This document shows, in pieces, positions 1 through 9,097 of a DNA stretch of 22,645 nt. A program made the translations under genes and the position numbers. Each line of letters begins with the position of its first letter. Position 1 is the stretch's first letter. The stretch is from a virus. The stretch spans positions 1 to 22,645 of IMG/VR virus record IMGVR_UViG_3300012936_000193; one strand, 5' to 3'. The notes under the pieces were generated by a model. That model saw only the letters and a list, made by a program, of their open reading frames with translations, was not told the DNA's origin and searched no databases.

Positions 1-1
1 C

Positions 2-3000
2 AATAAGTGGGTTACTGATTCTTTTTTCGATGAAGAGGCACGCATAGAAAGTGCTGCCGAAGATAATGAGGGAACCCTTGGAAACAGCGAAGGGTATAAC
101 GTCTACCTTTCCAGGCAGTTTAGTTACAACACAAGTCACTACTATAATGATATTTTTGACCCGTCTTTGTTGACCTCCACAACCCAACCAGAAAATGGTT
201 TATATACAGAGGGGATTTTTTCAAAGTGCGGTCGTAAGGGCAATCTAGGAAGTCTCACACTTGTAAGTGAGGAACCTACCAAATATTATGTATTCCCTCA
301 AGACGTTTGCGCTGCTGCCACCGACTTTGGAAGAGAGAATCATGACAAATCTTTGGCAGCATTTTCAGTGGGAGGTTCTAGAGATGATAGAAAAAGAATA
401 CTTTCCAGTGTTGACATGGAAAATTTTTCTACAGAGTATGCACCGCAAAATTCACTTCACTTAGAAGGGTTAAAGTCTGGTGTATTGGACACCATAGAGG
501 CGATGGATAAATCATTTAATCTGTATCAGAGTGCCCCAGCACGCCCTGATCCAGGAATGGAGCGACATCTAGAAAATTTAAGAGAATCGGAAGATTACAA
601 GATAGGTTTAAGGCATTCAGATTTTGATTACTTTCAACCTGGGAGTTTGCAGTTAGAGGACACTGGGGTTTTTCAGTGGAAACTTGGAGAGGTGACTCAA
701 GATGAGTATAATAATTATAAATCTTTAGACTTTCCTGATTTAGAACCAGTGGAAAACGATGAGCACCTTTTGGGACCAAATGATGTGTATGAAGAGTGGA
801 CCCAATACATTATTGAAGATCCAGGATATGTTTTTTCAAATCCAGGAGAGTCTTTGCACAGTCCTTTTTCGATGGGCGCAATGATGGATGCTTCATATAA
901 CACAGGACAAGTTGAGGTCCGATCATTCAATTCGGACGACGAAGAGCTTCCAGCTCCAGAACCTACCAATATTCGTTACCACTGGCCAATTCAAGTTTAT
1001 CATAACGTTTTGGATCACATGAGGGTTTCAAGTCTAATCAAAGACAAAAGGTTAACAAAAGGGTATAATGGAATTAACTATGGGTGGGGATCAGAACCAT
1101 TCTTTAGGTCGAACAAGTCAGACCATCCTGATTTTCGCAATGAAAAGACTGATTATCGAAATCGGGGCAAGGGAAAGTATGATCAGATTTGGAGATTTAA
1201 CCAGAGTAAGTCTGGAGGTGATAATTCTAAAGCTGCAAGAGGAGAAAGAGGTGCAATAAGAAACATGATCAACAACGGTGTGTATCCCAAGCATTGTCCA
1301 ATAATGGTTAGACCTTTGGGGTATCAATCGGAGCAGTACGAACATGAAAATACAAATGAACTAGGGGCAAACGAATATGTATGTCCAGTATATGTGATGG
1401 TGACTCAGATTGACTATAAAATTGGAGATACAGTGCTTCATTCTGACACATATATTGGATCAAAATTTAATGATCCACTAGGAATAATGAAAGGCAGTGA
1501 TCTTAGGAATGATCATGGCACTACTGTAAAAAGAAGAGCTTTAAGTGAAGCAGTTACAAGGTTGACTATGGAATGGTCGGAGAATAACACTCGTGCAGTA
1601 AACTTAGTCGCTGGTGAAAATGTTTCTGACACTGAAGCATTTAAAGAAGTTGTTCGTGAACAATTAGATTATTTTGCCGCCGAAGCAGGACCAGGAGGCA
1701 GCTTTAATGGATCATTGTACCCAGGTCTTTTAGATGGTGTCATATTGGCTGTCCTAAGTAATGCTGGATTATTCGCTCGCGTTATGGAGGATACAGGTTT
1801 TGGTTCCTTCACCACCCTTCAGATCAAATTCGCTGAAAAGAAGGCGGACGAGGGCAAGTTTGATGACGCAATGAAAGAGTTTAGAAAAGTGGGTGCCGAA
1901 ATCGCCGCTGAGTTTGTTTACAGGATTGTGGATATACTAAACAACGGGGCAGGTGGTCTTTCAAGTGAAAATGTTCGTGAGATGATTATCAGACAGAGAA
2001 GTTTCTTTCGAAATCTTCTTGTAACTAATATCATAGAAGAACAAATTCTAGCAAACAGTGAATTTGGTGATTTTGGTATCAGACCATTATCAAGAGGTTA
2101 TGATCTAAATAGAACAAAGAGTACGAGAGCTAGACCGGAAGATATATCTTTTTCTTGGAGAACAAGAAATCATAAAACAAACATGCTAACAACATCCAAG
2201 GTTTATAGTGTAGCCGCCATGTTAACGGGAAATAACCGTGGTCAGGTCGGTATGGTGCAACCAATCGGAAAGGTTGGATCCTCATATGCCGCAGAGGGAA
2301 ATCCTACTTTGAATGTACCTTTGGTCAATATAGGTGATCTAGCGGATGAGTTGACTTTAAATTCAATCGCAGTTTCTAATGATCCTAACTCTTTTTGGTC
2401 TTCACTTGACTTGTTTAACCTTGAGCAAGATGCCGATCAAAAGATCTTATCTATCGTAAATGAATATACGGAGGGGTTTTTAAACACAAGGACTTATGAG
2501 GGATTTTGGGGATACACAAGTTCTCCAAAATATTTGGAAGGTTTTGCTTTCAATGAATTAACCAATAGATCGCAAAACCTTGGAACTGGAATTAGATATG
2601 AAAACGCCTATAGAGGAGATGACTATACTTGGACCGACTTTTTTGTTGATCACGACACTTTCCCTGCAATCTGCGACATAGAGGGTGGAAATGAGTCGGG
2701 ACTTACAGATGATGCAAATTGGAATGAAGAATACTCCGTCTTAAGATTGCCTTATCCTGGTGATTTTGAGGGCACTTTTGCAGGAAACACTTTGCCAAGA
2801 ACCTCTGCTGGGCATTACATGTTGGCAGACCTCCGACAGGGTCGCACTCGTGAAGGCGCTATAGAGTCCTATACAAGATCAAGAGGAGATTTTGAAAAAG
2901 CAACAACTAGAAGAGAGATAACCGAAGGCACTCAGATAAGTGGTTTTAGGGCATATCTTTTGAACAAAGCGATTTATCTTTTTTACAAAGCAGATGCTGA

Positions 3001-4282
3001 AGAAAGGAGGTTCTGGAATATCGCAGGCGGTCAGTTGGCAACACCCATGGATGAGCAAGATACTTTGGTGAACTATGGGGCAAGAACAAGGGACTCAGAA
3101 AATCCAGGACCACAACCCTCCGGTATTTTTGAAAGATTGAACGTAGCGTTGAAAGAAGAGATGACTACTAGACTTGAGAATATTATAGAAGGCAGCAATT
3201 ATGCTACAGGGTTGAGGATGGTTCACATTTTATCTGATTCTGCTTCAGACGAGATTGATCAAATTATGAATTCCTACAATGAGGGTCATCCATTAAGGTT
3301 GATGTTTGATCTTCTGTTTTTTGAAGAACGTCTCATTAGGATTAAGATTCCTGGACAAAGGAGAGAATTCAACTATGTAATTCCTTTGATATCTGTAGAG
3401 GAGGATATGGACAGGTGCAATCTTAATTGGAGAAACATTAGCACAACAGCGCAAACGATGGTGCCTGGACTTATGGACAGGTTGTCCAAAAACGAAGATT
3501 TTTTGACAATAGTGGAAGAGAGTTTTCCTTTGCAAAGATTCGCCTTGCTTTCAGGTTTGTATTCAGTCATGACATTATCGACAAAAGAGACGTTTGAAGA
3601 CTTTATGAACCCTTCAAAGTATTCTGTAGTGAATATCTTTGGAGCGATTATGAGTAAAGACGATTTTGAAAGAACTCCTTCTGGGGTAGAGATGTGGATG
3701 ATGGCAAATGGTTACATGACATCTAGGGGACCAAAACCCCCTCTCATGGAAGGTTCAATTGGGTCTTTCTTTAATCAGTTGTTCTTAAATGCCCTGAAGA
3801 CTCCCGTAATTATGATAAGAAATCTTTCCGGCATGTTAGATCCTGCATACAAATCAATGTTGAAAGAGCAAGACCCAGCAGACCAAAAGATAAACGTGTT
3901 GGGGTGGAGTTCTATTTCTGCAAATGGTGTCAAGTCTCCAATGAAGAACGGTGTGAATTGTGACGGGGATTATGTGCCCATAAACCTTGGATTCCCAAGG
4001 GATATAGCGACTAATCTATTACCCGTTCCAAATGAAAAGTTCTTTAAGGCACTCAAGAAGTTTGGTTTGTACATGTATAGAAAGAGAAGAGGGGGAGTTA
4101 ATGATAGTTATGGAGATTTCTTGGGACCATTCGGCGCATTGGCACTTTCATTACCAGAACTGCCTGGAGAAAAGGCATCAGTCGTCGCTGCTAGAAAGAT
4201 AGAGGAAGAAGGACGAACCCAGGAAGCGTGTGCCCCACCACAGATTATTGAAAGTTCTGAAAATAATACCGAAGAAGAATAA
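2..4282 (+). CDS. Large virion-associated protein of unknown function (5' end outside window)
   Basis: The reading frame is open from position 2 to the TAA at 4280-4282, giving 1426 visible residues; the true start lies upstream. A TTG at 167 could be taken as a start, but the frame continues unbroken before it (NKWVTDSFFDEEARIES...), so 167 is internal. I recognise no domain. The protein is rich in Asp, Glu, Asn, Arg and aromatic residues, has few Cys, and shows no membrane segment or signal peptide. A stretch encoded around 1630-2080 looks helical (LLDGVILAVLSNAGLFARVM, then a charged helix), while the first third looks loop-rich. The C-terminus is an acidic tail (SSENNTEEE). It ends 25 bases before the gp25-like gene, so a role in the tail or baseplate is likely from context only. 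It could be a wedge component, a tail-fibre connector or another large structural protein. Confidence refers to the gene being real. Confidence 0.9.
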   Translation, partial: NKWVTDSFFDEEARIESAAEDNEGTLGNSEGYNVYLSRQFSYNTSHYYNDIFDPSLLTSTTQPENGLYTEGIFSKCGRKGNLGSLTLVSEEPTKYYVFPQDVCAAATDFGRENHDKSLAAFSVGGSRDDRKRILSSVDMENFSTEYAPQNSLHLEGLKSGVLDTIEAMDKSFNLYQSAPARPDPGMERHLENLRESEDYKIGLRHSDFDYFQPGSLQLEDTGVFQWKLGEVTQDEYNNYKSLDFPDLEPVENDEHLLGPNDVYEEWTQYIIEDPGYVFSNPGESLHSPFSMGAMMDASYNTGQVEVRSFNSDDEELPAPEPTNIRYHWPIQVYHNVLDHMRVSSLIKDKRLTKGYNGINYGWGSEPFFRSNKSDHPDFRNEKTDYRNRGKGKYDQIWRFNQSKSGGDNSKAARGERGAIRNMINNGVYPKHCPIMVRPLGYQSEQYEHENTNELGANEYVCPVYVMVTQIDYKIGDTVLHSDTYIGSKFNDPLGIMKGSDLRNDHGTTVKRRALSEAVTRLTMEWSENNTRAVNLVAGENVSDTEAFKEVVREQLDYFAAEAGPGGSFNGSLYPGLLDGVILAVLSNAGLFARVMEDTGFGSFTTLQIKFAEKKADEGKFDDAMKEFRKVGAEIAAEFVYRIVDILNNGAGGLSSENVREMIIRQRSFFRNLLVTNIIEEQILANSEFGDFGIRPLSRGYDLNRTKSTRARPEDISFSWRTRNHKTNMLTTSKVYSVAAMLTGNNRGQVGMVQPIGKVGSSYAAEGNPTLNVPLVNIGDLADELTLNSIAVSNDPNSFWSSLDLFNLEQDADQKILSIVNEYTEGFLNTRTYEGFWGYTSSPKYLEGFAFNELTNRSQNLGTGIRYENAYRGDDYTWTDFFVDHDTFPAICDIEGGNESGLTDDANWNEEYSVLRLPYPGDFEGTFAGNTLPRTSAGHYMLADLRQGRTREGAIESYTRSRGDFEKATTRREITEGTQISGFRAYLLNKAIYLFYKADAEERRFWNIAGGQLATPMDEQDTLVNYGARTRDSENPGPQPSGIFERLNVALKEEMTTRLENIIEGSNYATGLRMVHILSDSASDEIDQIMNSYNEGHPLRLMFDLLFFEERLIRIKIPGQRREFNYVIPLISVEEDMDRCNLNWRNISTTAQTMVPGLMDRLSKNEDFLTIVEESFPLQRFALLSGLYSVMTLSTKETFEDFMNPSKYSVVNIFGAIMSKDDFERTPSGVEMWMMANGYMTSRGPKPPLMEGSIGSFFNQLFLNALKTPVIMIRNLSGMLDPAYKSMLKEQDPADQKINVLGWSSISANGVKSPMKNGVNCDGDYVPINLGFPRDIATNLLPVPNEKFFKALKKFGLYMYRKRRGGVNDSYGDFLGPFGALALSLPELPGEKASVVAARKIEEEGRTQEACAPPQIIESSENNTEEE

Positions 4283-4292
4283 TTAATATAAT

Positions 4293-4298
4293 AAGGAG
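4293..4298 (+). promoter_or_regulatory. Ribosome binding site of the gp25-like gene
   Basis: AAGGAG lies nine bases before the ATG at 4308, inside the 25-base gap after the preceding stop. It is a strong Shine-Dalgarno match and fixes the start of the gp25-like gene. Confidence 0.8.
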
Positions 4299-4307
4299 AA
4301 CAGTCAT

Positions 4308-4709
4308 ATGTCCAGGGGATTAGCGGCAAAACTACCATTAAGAATTTCAGAAGACTTTGGTCCATACGATCTGCACAAAGATGTAAAGAGTTTGGTGCAA
4401 CAAAACTTAAAAATGTTACTGCTAACTAATCCTGGCGAAAGGATGATGGATCCCGATTTTGGAATTGGACTACAGACTTATCTGCATGAGCAAAACACAG
4501 ATTCACTACAAGGCGAAATACGAGCAAGAATAAATGATCAAGTCGAAAGATACCTAGATTTTATAGAAATAAAAGAAAGTTATATTGGACCAGATAGAAA
4601 TTCTCTCAATCCTTCTGACAATGTTCTTACAATACAAATTAAGTACAACATCATTCCTTTATCGGAAGATGATATTCTATCAATAACTCTCCAAGATTTT
4701 AGTTTTTAA
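4308..4709 (+). CDS. Baseplate wedge protein, gp25/gpW family
   Basis: This 133-residue protein is a clear member of the GPW/gp25 family; T4 gp25 is 132 residues, so it looks full length. Residues 37-60 carry the family signature: a hydrophobic LLLT run, NPGER at 41-45, then DPDFGIGL at 48-55. The helix after residue 69 (IRARINDQVERYLDF) and the beta-strand end (VLTIQIKYNII) also fit. In T4 and P2-like particles this protein sits in the inner baseplate wedge with gp6/gpJ, and its fold helps start sheath polymerisation. Older 'lysozyme' labels for the family are misleading. It starts with a strong ribosome site and is followed by the gp6-like gene after 33 bases, the standard W-J order. The orthologue-level symbol is uncertain, so I leave it blank. 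Confidence 0.95.
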   Translation: MSRGLAAKLPLRISEDFGPYDLHKDVKSLVQQNLKMLLLTNPGERMMDPDFGIGLQTYLHEQNTDSLQGEIRARINDQVERYLDFIEIKESYIGPDRNSLNPSDNVLTIQIKYNIIPLSEDDILSITLQDFSF

Positions 4710-4731
4710 TCCTAATTATTTGGAAAAGTTC

Positions 4732-4735
4732 GAGG
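4732..4735 (+). promoter_or_regulatory. Ribosome binding site of the gp6-like gene
   Basis: GAGG lies seven bases upstream of the ATG at 4743, within the 33-base gap 4710-4742. It is short but well placed and supports the start. Confidence 0.6.
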
Positions 4736-4742
4736 TTTTTTA

Positions 4743-6539
4743 ATGACAATCAAGAAAATAGTTCCAATTGACTACACGAGTCGCGACTTTAATTCCATAA
4801 AGAACGACCTAATCGAATACACGAAAAGGTATTACCCAGAGGTTTACAGAGATTTTAATGAGGCAAGTTTTGGTTCCTTGATGTTGGATACTGTTTCTTA
4901 TGTCGGAGATATTTTGTCCTTTTACCTAGACTATCAGGCAAATGAGTCTTTTTTAGAAACATCAATTGAGTATTCAAATGTTCTTAATCATGCAAAGCAG
5001 ATGGGTTATAAGTTTTCAAATGCACCATCTTCATTTGGAACAGTTCAGATAGATTGCTTGATCCCTGCATCAACCCTGACAGTTTCTCCAGACTATGATT
5101 ATATTCCTACCTTGCAAAGGGGGACTGTTTTTTCGACTAATTCTGGAAAACTTTTTACATTAAACGAAAACGTTAGTTTTGACCCAACTGGCAACAACGA
5201 GGTCTACGTTCACTCTGAGACGGACCAGGGTCCTTCATATTATATTGTTAGATCAAAGGGTCAGGTTGTCTCTGGAGAGAGGTCGGTTGAGGAGATTGAA
5301 GTTGGCGATTTCCAAAGATTTCTAAGATTAGAGTTGTCAGGTGAAAATATAGCAGAAATCATTTCAGTTACCGACACTCAGGGAAATGTGTACCATGAAG
5401 TTAGTTACCTCTCGCAAAACGTAGTTTTTAAAGAGTTGCCAAACAAAGGCGTAAACTCCAAAGAATCACCTTCCTTGATCAAACCGTTTCCAGTTCCAAG
5501 AAGGTTTATAACTGAATACGAAGACAACAAGATCTACTTACAATTTGGTTATGGTTCAGAGAGCGAATTGACAAGCAACTCTATCATAGACCCAAGTGAA
5601 GTAATTCTCAAGGTTCATGGCAAGGATTATGTGACAGATACATCTTTTGATCCTAGTAAACTTACAAGTACAGACAAGTTTGGTGTTGCCCCAAGTAACA
5701 CGACATTGACTGTAGTGTATCGGACAAACAATGTCGAGTCTGTAAATGCAGCGGCAAACGAAATAACAAACGTTACAAGACCAATAGTTTCTTTTAGGAA
5801 TCCAGATTCTTTAGACGCCTCCAAGACACAAACAGTTACTAAAAGTTTTGAAGTCAGTAACTTGCAACCAATTGTTGGAGATATTTCCATTCCAACAACA
5901 GCGGAATTGAAAAGAAGGGCAATAGATGTTTTTGCAACACAAAACCGAGCGGTAACATTAAGAGACTATGTTAGTTCAGTTTATAATATGCCAGCAAAGT
6001 TTGGTGCAATAAAGAGATGTACGGTGCATAGGGATGACGATGAACTTAAAAGAAGTTTGAATATTTTTGTAATGTCAGAAGATCAGTCAGGAAATCTTGT
6101 AAAGGCAAACGAAACGATTAAAAATAATTTAAAGACTTGGTTAAATTCTATTAGAATGATTGGGGACTCCATCAAAATATTGGACGGACACATCGTCAAT
6201 GTCGGTATTGAGTTTGATATCATGATTGAAAACGACGCAAACGAAGTGGATGTACTTGCAAGGGCAACCAGAGAGATAATAAGGGACATGCTCCAAATAA
6301 AAATGGAGTTTGGTCAACCGTTTTACATTACCGATGTATTTAGATCTCTTAAGGACGTTGAAGGGTTGTTGGATGTAGTGGACGTCAGGTTGGTAAACAA
6401 GACGTCTACAGGATATTCTTCAGTATATTATGACATTAGGAATAACACATCAGTGGATGGTCGATACATCGGCATTCCTTTTGACCATGTGTTTGAGGTA
6501 AAAAATCCAAGAGTTGATATTGTAGGGAAAGTAGTGTAA
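4743..6539 (+). CDS. Baseplate wedge protein, gp6/gpJ (Baseplate_J) family
   Basis: The 598-residue product has the features of the T4 gp6 / P2 gpJ family; T4 gp6 is 660 residues. The N-terminus (PIDYTSRDFNSIKNDLIEY, then an FNEASFGSLMLDTVSYVGD stretch and LDYQANESFLETS) is the typical T4-like gp6 opening. Residues 399-409, TQNRAVTLRDY, match the characteristic Baseplate_J core, followed by a strand-rich region (IKRCTVHRDD, LNIFVMSED). The C-terminal part (VNVGIEFDIMIEND, then FYITDVFRSLKDVEGLLDVVDV) matches the family's C-terminal domain. In T4, gp6 dimers join neighbouring wedges into the inner baseplate ring and contact gp25, gp53 and gp7. The stop overlaps the next start (TAATG at 6537-6541), suggesting coupled translation. 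No truncation or frameshift is visible. Confidence 0.94.
   Translation: MTIKKIVPIDYTSRDFNSIKNDLIEYTKRYYPEVYRDFNEASFGSLMLDTVSYVGDILSFYLDYQANESFLETSIEYSNVLNHAKQMGYKFSNAPSSFGTVQIDCLIPASTLTVSPDYDYIPTLQRGTVFSTNSGKLFTLNENVSFDPTGNNEVYVHSETDQGPSYYIVRSKGQVVSGERSVEEIEVGDFQRFLRLELSGENIAEIISVTDTQGNVYHEVSYLSQNVVFKELPNKGVNSKESPSLIKPFPVPRRFITEYEDNKIYLQFGYGSESELTSNSIIDPSEVILKVHGKDYVTDTSFDPSKLTSTDKFGVAPSNTTLTVVYRTNNVESVNAAANEITNVTRPIVSFRNPDSLDASKTQTVTKSFEVSNLQPIVGDISIPTTAELKRRAIDVFATQNRAVTLRDYVSSVYNMPAKFGAIKRCTVHRDDDELKRSLNIFVMSEDQSGNLVKANETIKNNLKTWLNSIRMIGDSIKILDGHIVNVGIEFDIMIENDANEVDVLARATREIIRDMLQIKMEFGQPFYITDVFRSLKDVEGLLDVVDVRLVNKTSTGYSSVYYDIRNNTSVDGRYIGIPFDHVFEVKNPRVDIVGKVV
6524..6528 (+). promoter_or_regulatory. 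Ribosome binding site inside the end of the gp6-like gene
   Basis: AGGGA lies ten bases before the ATG at 6539, inside the 3' end of the gp6-like gene. With the TAATG overlap it supports the chosen start of the next gene. Confidence 0.45.
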
Positions 6540-9097
6540 TGGCAATTAAAAGATTTGTATCAAACAAGGACAATGTTATAACAAATGCTTATAAGTTTGA
6601 TCTAGATACTAGGGCAACAGACTCTAATATGGGGCAATCAGACATAGTAGAAGTTTTTAATATTTTTGGGCAACAGTCTAGAAATTCAATTGAAAAGTCA
6701 AGGACTATAATTCAGTTCCCGGTTGATGAGGTGGTATCGCAAAGAAGTGCAGGTAATATACCAAGTTCTGGTAGCGTACGGTTTATTCTTAGAATGTTCA
6801 ACGCAGAACACGGTCAGTCTGTACCTAGAAACTTTTACCTTGATGTCTGTCCATTGGCACAGTCCTGGGATGAAGGTTACGGTCTAGACATGGAGTCATT
6901 TGTGGATACCGGAGCGTCAAACTGGTTATCTGCCTCAGACGCATCTACTACGCAAATCACAAAGTTTACTTTTCTAAGTGCTTCTGCATATGATTATCGT
7001 GGTGGATCGGTGAGTCTTTATGAACAAGACGGCGACAGACACAATTTTTACTTCCAACACCATGCAACTGCTTCAGCGCCAGTTTTAGACGGTACCGAGC
7101 ACGAGGTGGATGTCAAAGGAAAAGTGACTCCTTCAGAGGTTGCAACTGCCTTTAGAAATTTTGTAAATCCAGTAAGTGGATTTAGCGCAGTCTCTCAAGA
7201 CGGAAATGCTGCTGTAGTTTTGGTGACAAGTACAACCGCTGGTTCGGTATCTACCTTTTCAATTAATAGTTTGCCTTCGAACACGATCACGGGTCAAATC
7301 ACTCAGACGGGCACTGATGCAGTGCTTTGGACATCTGAGGGTGGTTCTACATGGAAGAGTAATATTAAAGATACAGAATTCTCATCATACTCTCAGCAGT
7401 TTGTTTCCGGTAGAGAGCATTTGGAGATTGATATTACAGGTTTGGTCGAAGAGTGGGTGAAGGGGGAAGTCGGTGCAGGTTTGACAAAATCAAGCGGTTC
7501 AGTAAACTTCACAGGAACTCCAGTAGACAACTCCACTATAACTCTGATCAGTACTGATGGTCTTGCAAAAGAGTATAGATTTTTGTCTTCTGGCATAACG
7601 AACGCAGAGACTGGTTCTTCCGATTCATCAATTATTTTTGTTGACACTAGTTCTGGCAATACGTCAACAATTGCCACTAATTTCAAATCGGCAGTGACAA
7701 GCATCAATGCACACAGTAATCGATTTACGGTTGCAACAGACGCCACCCTTGTCTCTCTGACTCAATCTGTTGCTGGTTTCGGCGGCAATACAAAAGTTGC
7801 AACAACTGGGGTACCAAATGCAACAGTTTTCACTTACCTTTCGGGTGGGCATGGAGCGCACAATTACGGTCTTATGGTTAGTCTTCAGGGGACTTATGAG
7901 GACGGCAGTCTAGCAACTTCTTTCTATACTAAAAAGTTTTTTGCAAGAGGTAGTGAGTTTGAACTAAAGAGACCAATTTTAGAAGCTCGATGGAACAGTT
8001 CTGTAACTGATGATAGAAATGATTTCTACTTGAGTAGTTCTATGCTGAGTGCGGCAGACAATCTAAACTCCATCTATCTTTATAATTATTTCAGAGGGTC
8101 TCTAAATAACTTGCCAAACGTTGGAACTGGAAGTCTTTATGTTAAGTTCCTAAATAGTTCAGGCGCTGAGATTACTACATCGACACCGAGAAACCCAATC
8201 ACTGCTTCATATTCGTCCACTGGTGTTTATCGGGCACAAGTTGCCCTAACTACAAACGAGACACCTGTGACTGACGTTTGGTTTTTTGAAAAAGAAGCAA
8301 CAGCAACAATTACTACAACTGGAAATCCTGGAAATAATCAAACATTTTCCTTAAAAAACACTGCTGGTACAACAGTTACTTTTGTTTTTAAGACTGATTC
8401 TACAACGGTTGACGGCACGCTAGACGGAAGTAATGTCATCATTGGAGTCAACGGTGCCCTTGGCAGCGCCGCCGCAGTCGGAGACAGGATTCGATCAGCA
8501 ATAAACAACGCTTCCGGTCTCAATATTACCGCTACTGAGACTGCCGGTGGTGCCATGACTCTCACACAAGATGTGAAGGGGTCAGCGGGAAATACAACTA
8601 TTAACACGGATGCGGTTGACACTGTTAGTTCTACATCGTTTGATGGCGGTATCGGACCAACCGAATTTAACCGGGGAACTATCGTTCCAAAAACTCATAC
8701 CTCTAAGGGCAACAGACCAGATTTCAATTATGTATCAAAGTTGTTAAATCTAAAATCATCTTACAATTCGCAAGAAAAACCAAGACTCAGACTCTATATC
8801 AGAGAAAGAGATTGGCGTCCAAACATTTATACGATTGCAAGCAGAGACATTGAAAGCACTGTAATTAAAAATGCTTATTACAAATTGGAAAGAATTTCAG
8901 ATAATTTTCCTGTTATAAATTATGGAACGGGCAGCGTAGAGTACACAAAGTTGTCTTATGACGTTAGTGGGAGTTACTTTGACTTAGACATGTCAATGCT
9001 TGAGGAAGGGTATGCTTACGAAATTTCCATAGTCTATAAGTTAGATAATGATTATAAAGAGCAAAATGACAAGTTTAGGTTCAGAGTAGACAAATGA
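6539..9097 (+). CDS. Beta-rich tail/baseplate structural protein with three inserted modules
   Basis: The 852-residue product appears to be a conserved scaffold interrupted three times. Residues 1-138 contain SRTIIQFPVDE, a strand-rich RFILRMFNAE segment and an AQSWDEGYG motif. Together with W264..EGGSTW and the IDITGLVEEWVKG strand (297-309), these resemble DNRLRE/CBM96-type beta-sandwich domains, though this rests on motif impression only. Residues 440-580 (YTKKFFARGSEF, RPILEARW, DNLNSIYLYNYFRG) recall a family of large marine phage structural proteins, from memory. The C-terminal 145 residues (RLYIRERDWRPNIYT...) are also scaffold. Modules lie at about residues 139-259, 316-437 and 589-706. 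The position after gp6 suggests a baseplate-peripheral role, possibly glycan binding; this is inference. It starts in the TAATG overlap with the gp6-like gene and ends in an ATGA overlap with the giant gene. Confidence 0.9.
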   Translation: MAIKRFVSNKDNVITNAYKFDLDTRATDSNMGQSDIVEVFNIFGQQSRNSIEKSRTIIQFPVDEVVSQRSAGNIPSSGSVRFILRMFNAEHGQSVPRNFYLDVCPLAQSWDEGYGLDMESFVDTGASNWLSASDASTTQITKFTFLSASAYDYRGGSVSLYEQDGDRHNFYFQHHATASAPVLDGTEHEVDVKGKVTPSEVATAFRNFVNPVSGFSAVSQDGNAAVVLVTSTTAGSVSTFSINSLPSNTITGQITQTGTDAVLWTSEGGSTWKSNIKDTEFSSYSQQFVSGREHLEIDITGLVEEWVKGEVGAGLTKSSGSVNFTGTPVDNSTITLISTDGLAKEYRFLSSGITNAETGSSDSSIIFVDTSSGNTSTIATNFKSAVTSINAHSNRFTVATDATLVSLTQSVAGFGGNTKVATTGVPNATVFTYLSGGHGAHNYGLMVSLQGTYEDGSLATSFYTKKFFARGSEFELKRPILEARWNSSVTDDRNDFYLSSSMLSAADNLNSIYLYNYFRGSLNNLPNVGTGSLYVKFLNSSGAEITTSTPRNPITASYSSTGVYRAQVALTTNETPVTDVWFFEKEATATITTTGNPGNNQTFSLKNTAGTTVTFVFKTDSTTVDGTLDGSNVIIGVNGALGSAAAVGDRIRSAINNASGLNITATETAGGAMTLTQDVKGSAGNTTINTDAVDTVSSTSFDGGIGPTEFNRGTIVPKTHTSKGNRPDFNYVSKLLNLKSSYNSQEKPRLRLYIRERDWRPNIYTIASRDIESTVIKNAYYKLERISDNFPVINYGTGSVEYTKLSYDVSGSYFDLDMSMLEEGYAYEISIVYKLDNDYKEQNDKFRFRVDK
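6953..7315 (+). repeat. Divergent inserted beta module A (protein-level repeat)
   Basis: Residues about 139-259 of the 852-residue protein. The order of elements is like the other modules: a strand, a DG turn, an aromatic strand (NFYFQHH), a helix (VATAFRNFV), then strands with VVLVTSTTAGS. It interrupts a DNRLRE-like domain between SNWLSASD and W264..EGGSTW. Sequence similarity to modules C and D is weak, so membership is a pattern-based inference and the edges are approximate. Confidence 0.45.
7484..7849 (+). repeat. Inserted beta module B (protein-level repeat)
   Basis: Residues about 316-437 of the 852-residue protein. The core ITLISTDGLAKEYRF, a helix with ATNFKSAVTSIN, VSLTQSVAGFGGNTKV and the terminal LSGG correspond in order to the strand, DG turn, aromatic strand, helix, LTQ..G..GNT and TSF.GG elements of modules C and D. 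It lies in the loop between the VEEWVKGEVG strand and NYGLMVSLQ. Edges are approximate. Confidence 0.6.
8303..8656 (+). repeat. Inserted beta module C, paralogous to module D
   Basis: Residues 589-706 of the 852-residue protein, running from ATITTTGNPGNN to TSFDGGIG. By hand alignment about 71 of 117 positions match module D in the next gene (11428-11778), with one gap. Shared blocks are TITTTGNPGNN, FKT...TVDGT, VIIGVNGA, VGDR.R.AI, ETAGGAM.LTQ, GNTTI and TSF.GG.G. The DNA has drifted, largely at third codon positions, so this is a protein module repeat and not a recent DNA duplication. Confidence 0.85.

Noticed and set aside
167-172. TTG TTG as the start of the first gene
   Set aside because: The same frame is open back to position 2 with protein-like sequence, and there is no ribosome site before 167. 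The gene simply enters from outside the window.
4287-4292. TATAAT resembling a -10 or T4-like late promoter before the gp25-like gene
   Set aside because: Transcription starting about seven bases downstream would leave out the ribosome site at 4293-4298, the upstream -35 region is poor, and the T4 late consensus TATAAATA is not matched. It looks like AT-rich chance.
4308-4709. Lysozyme activity for the gp25-like protein
   Set aside because: Some database labels call the family lysozyme, but the sequence has the structural wedge signature and no glycosidase motif.
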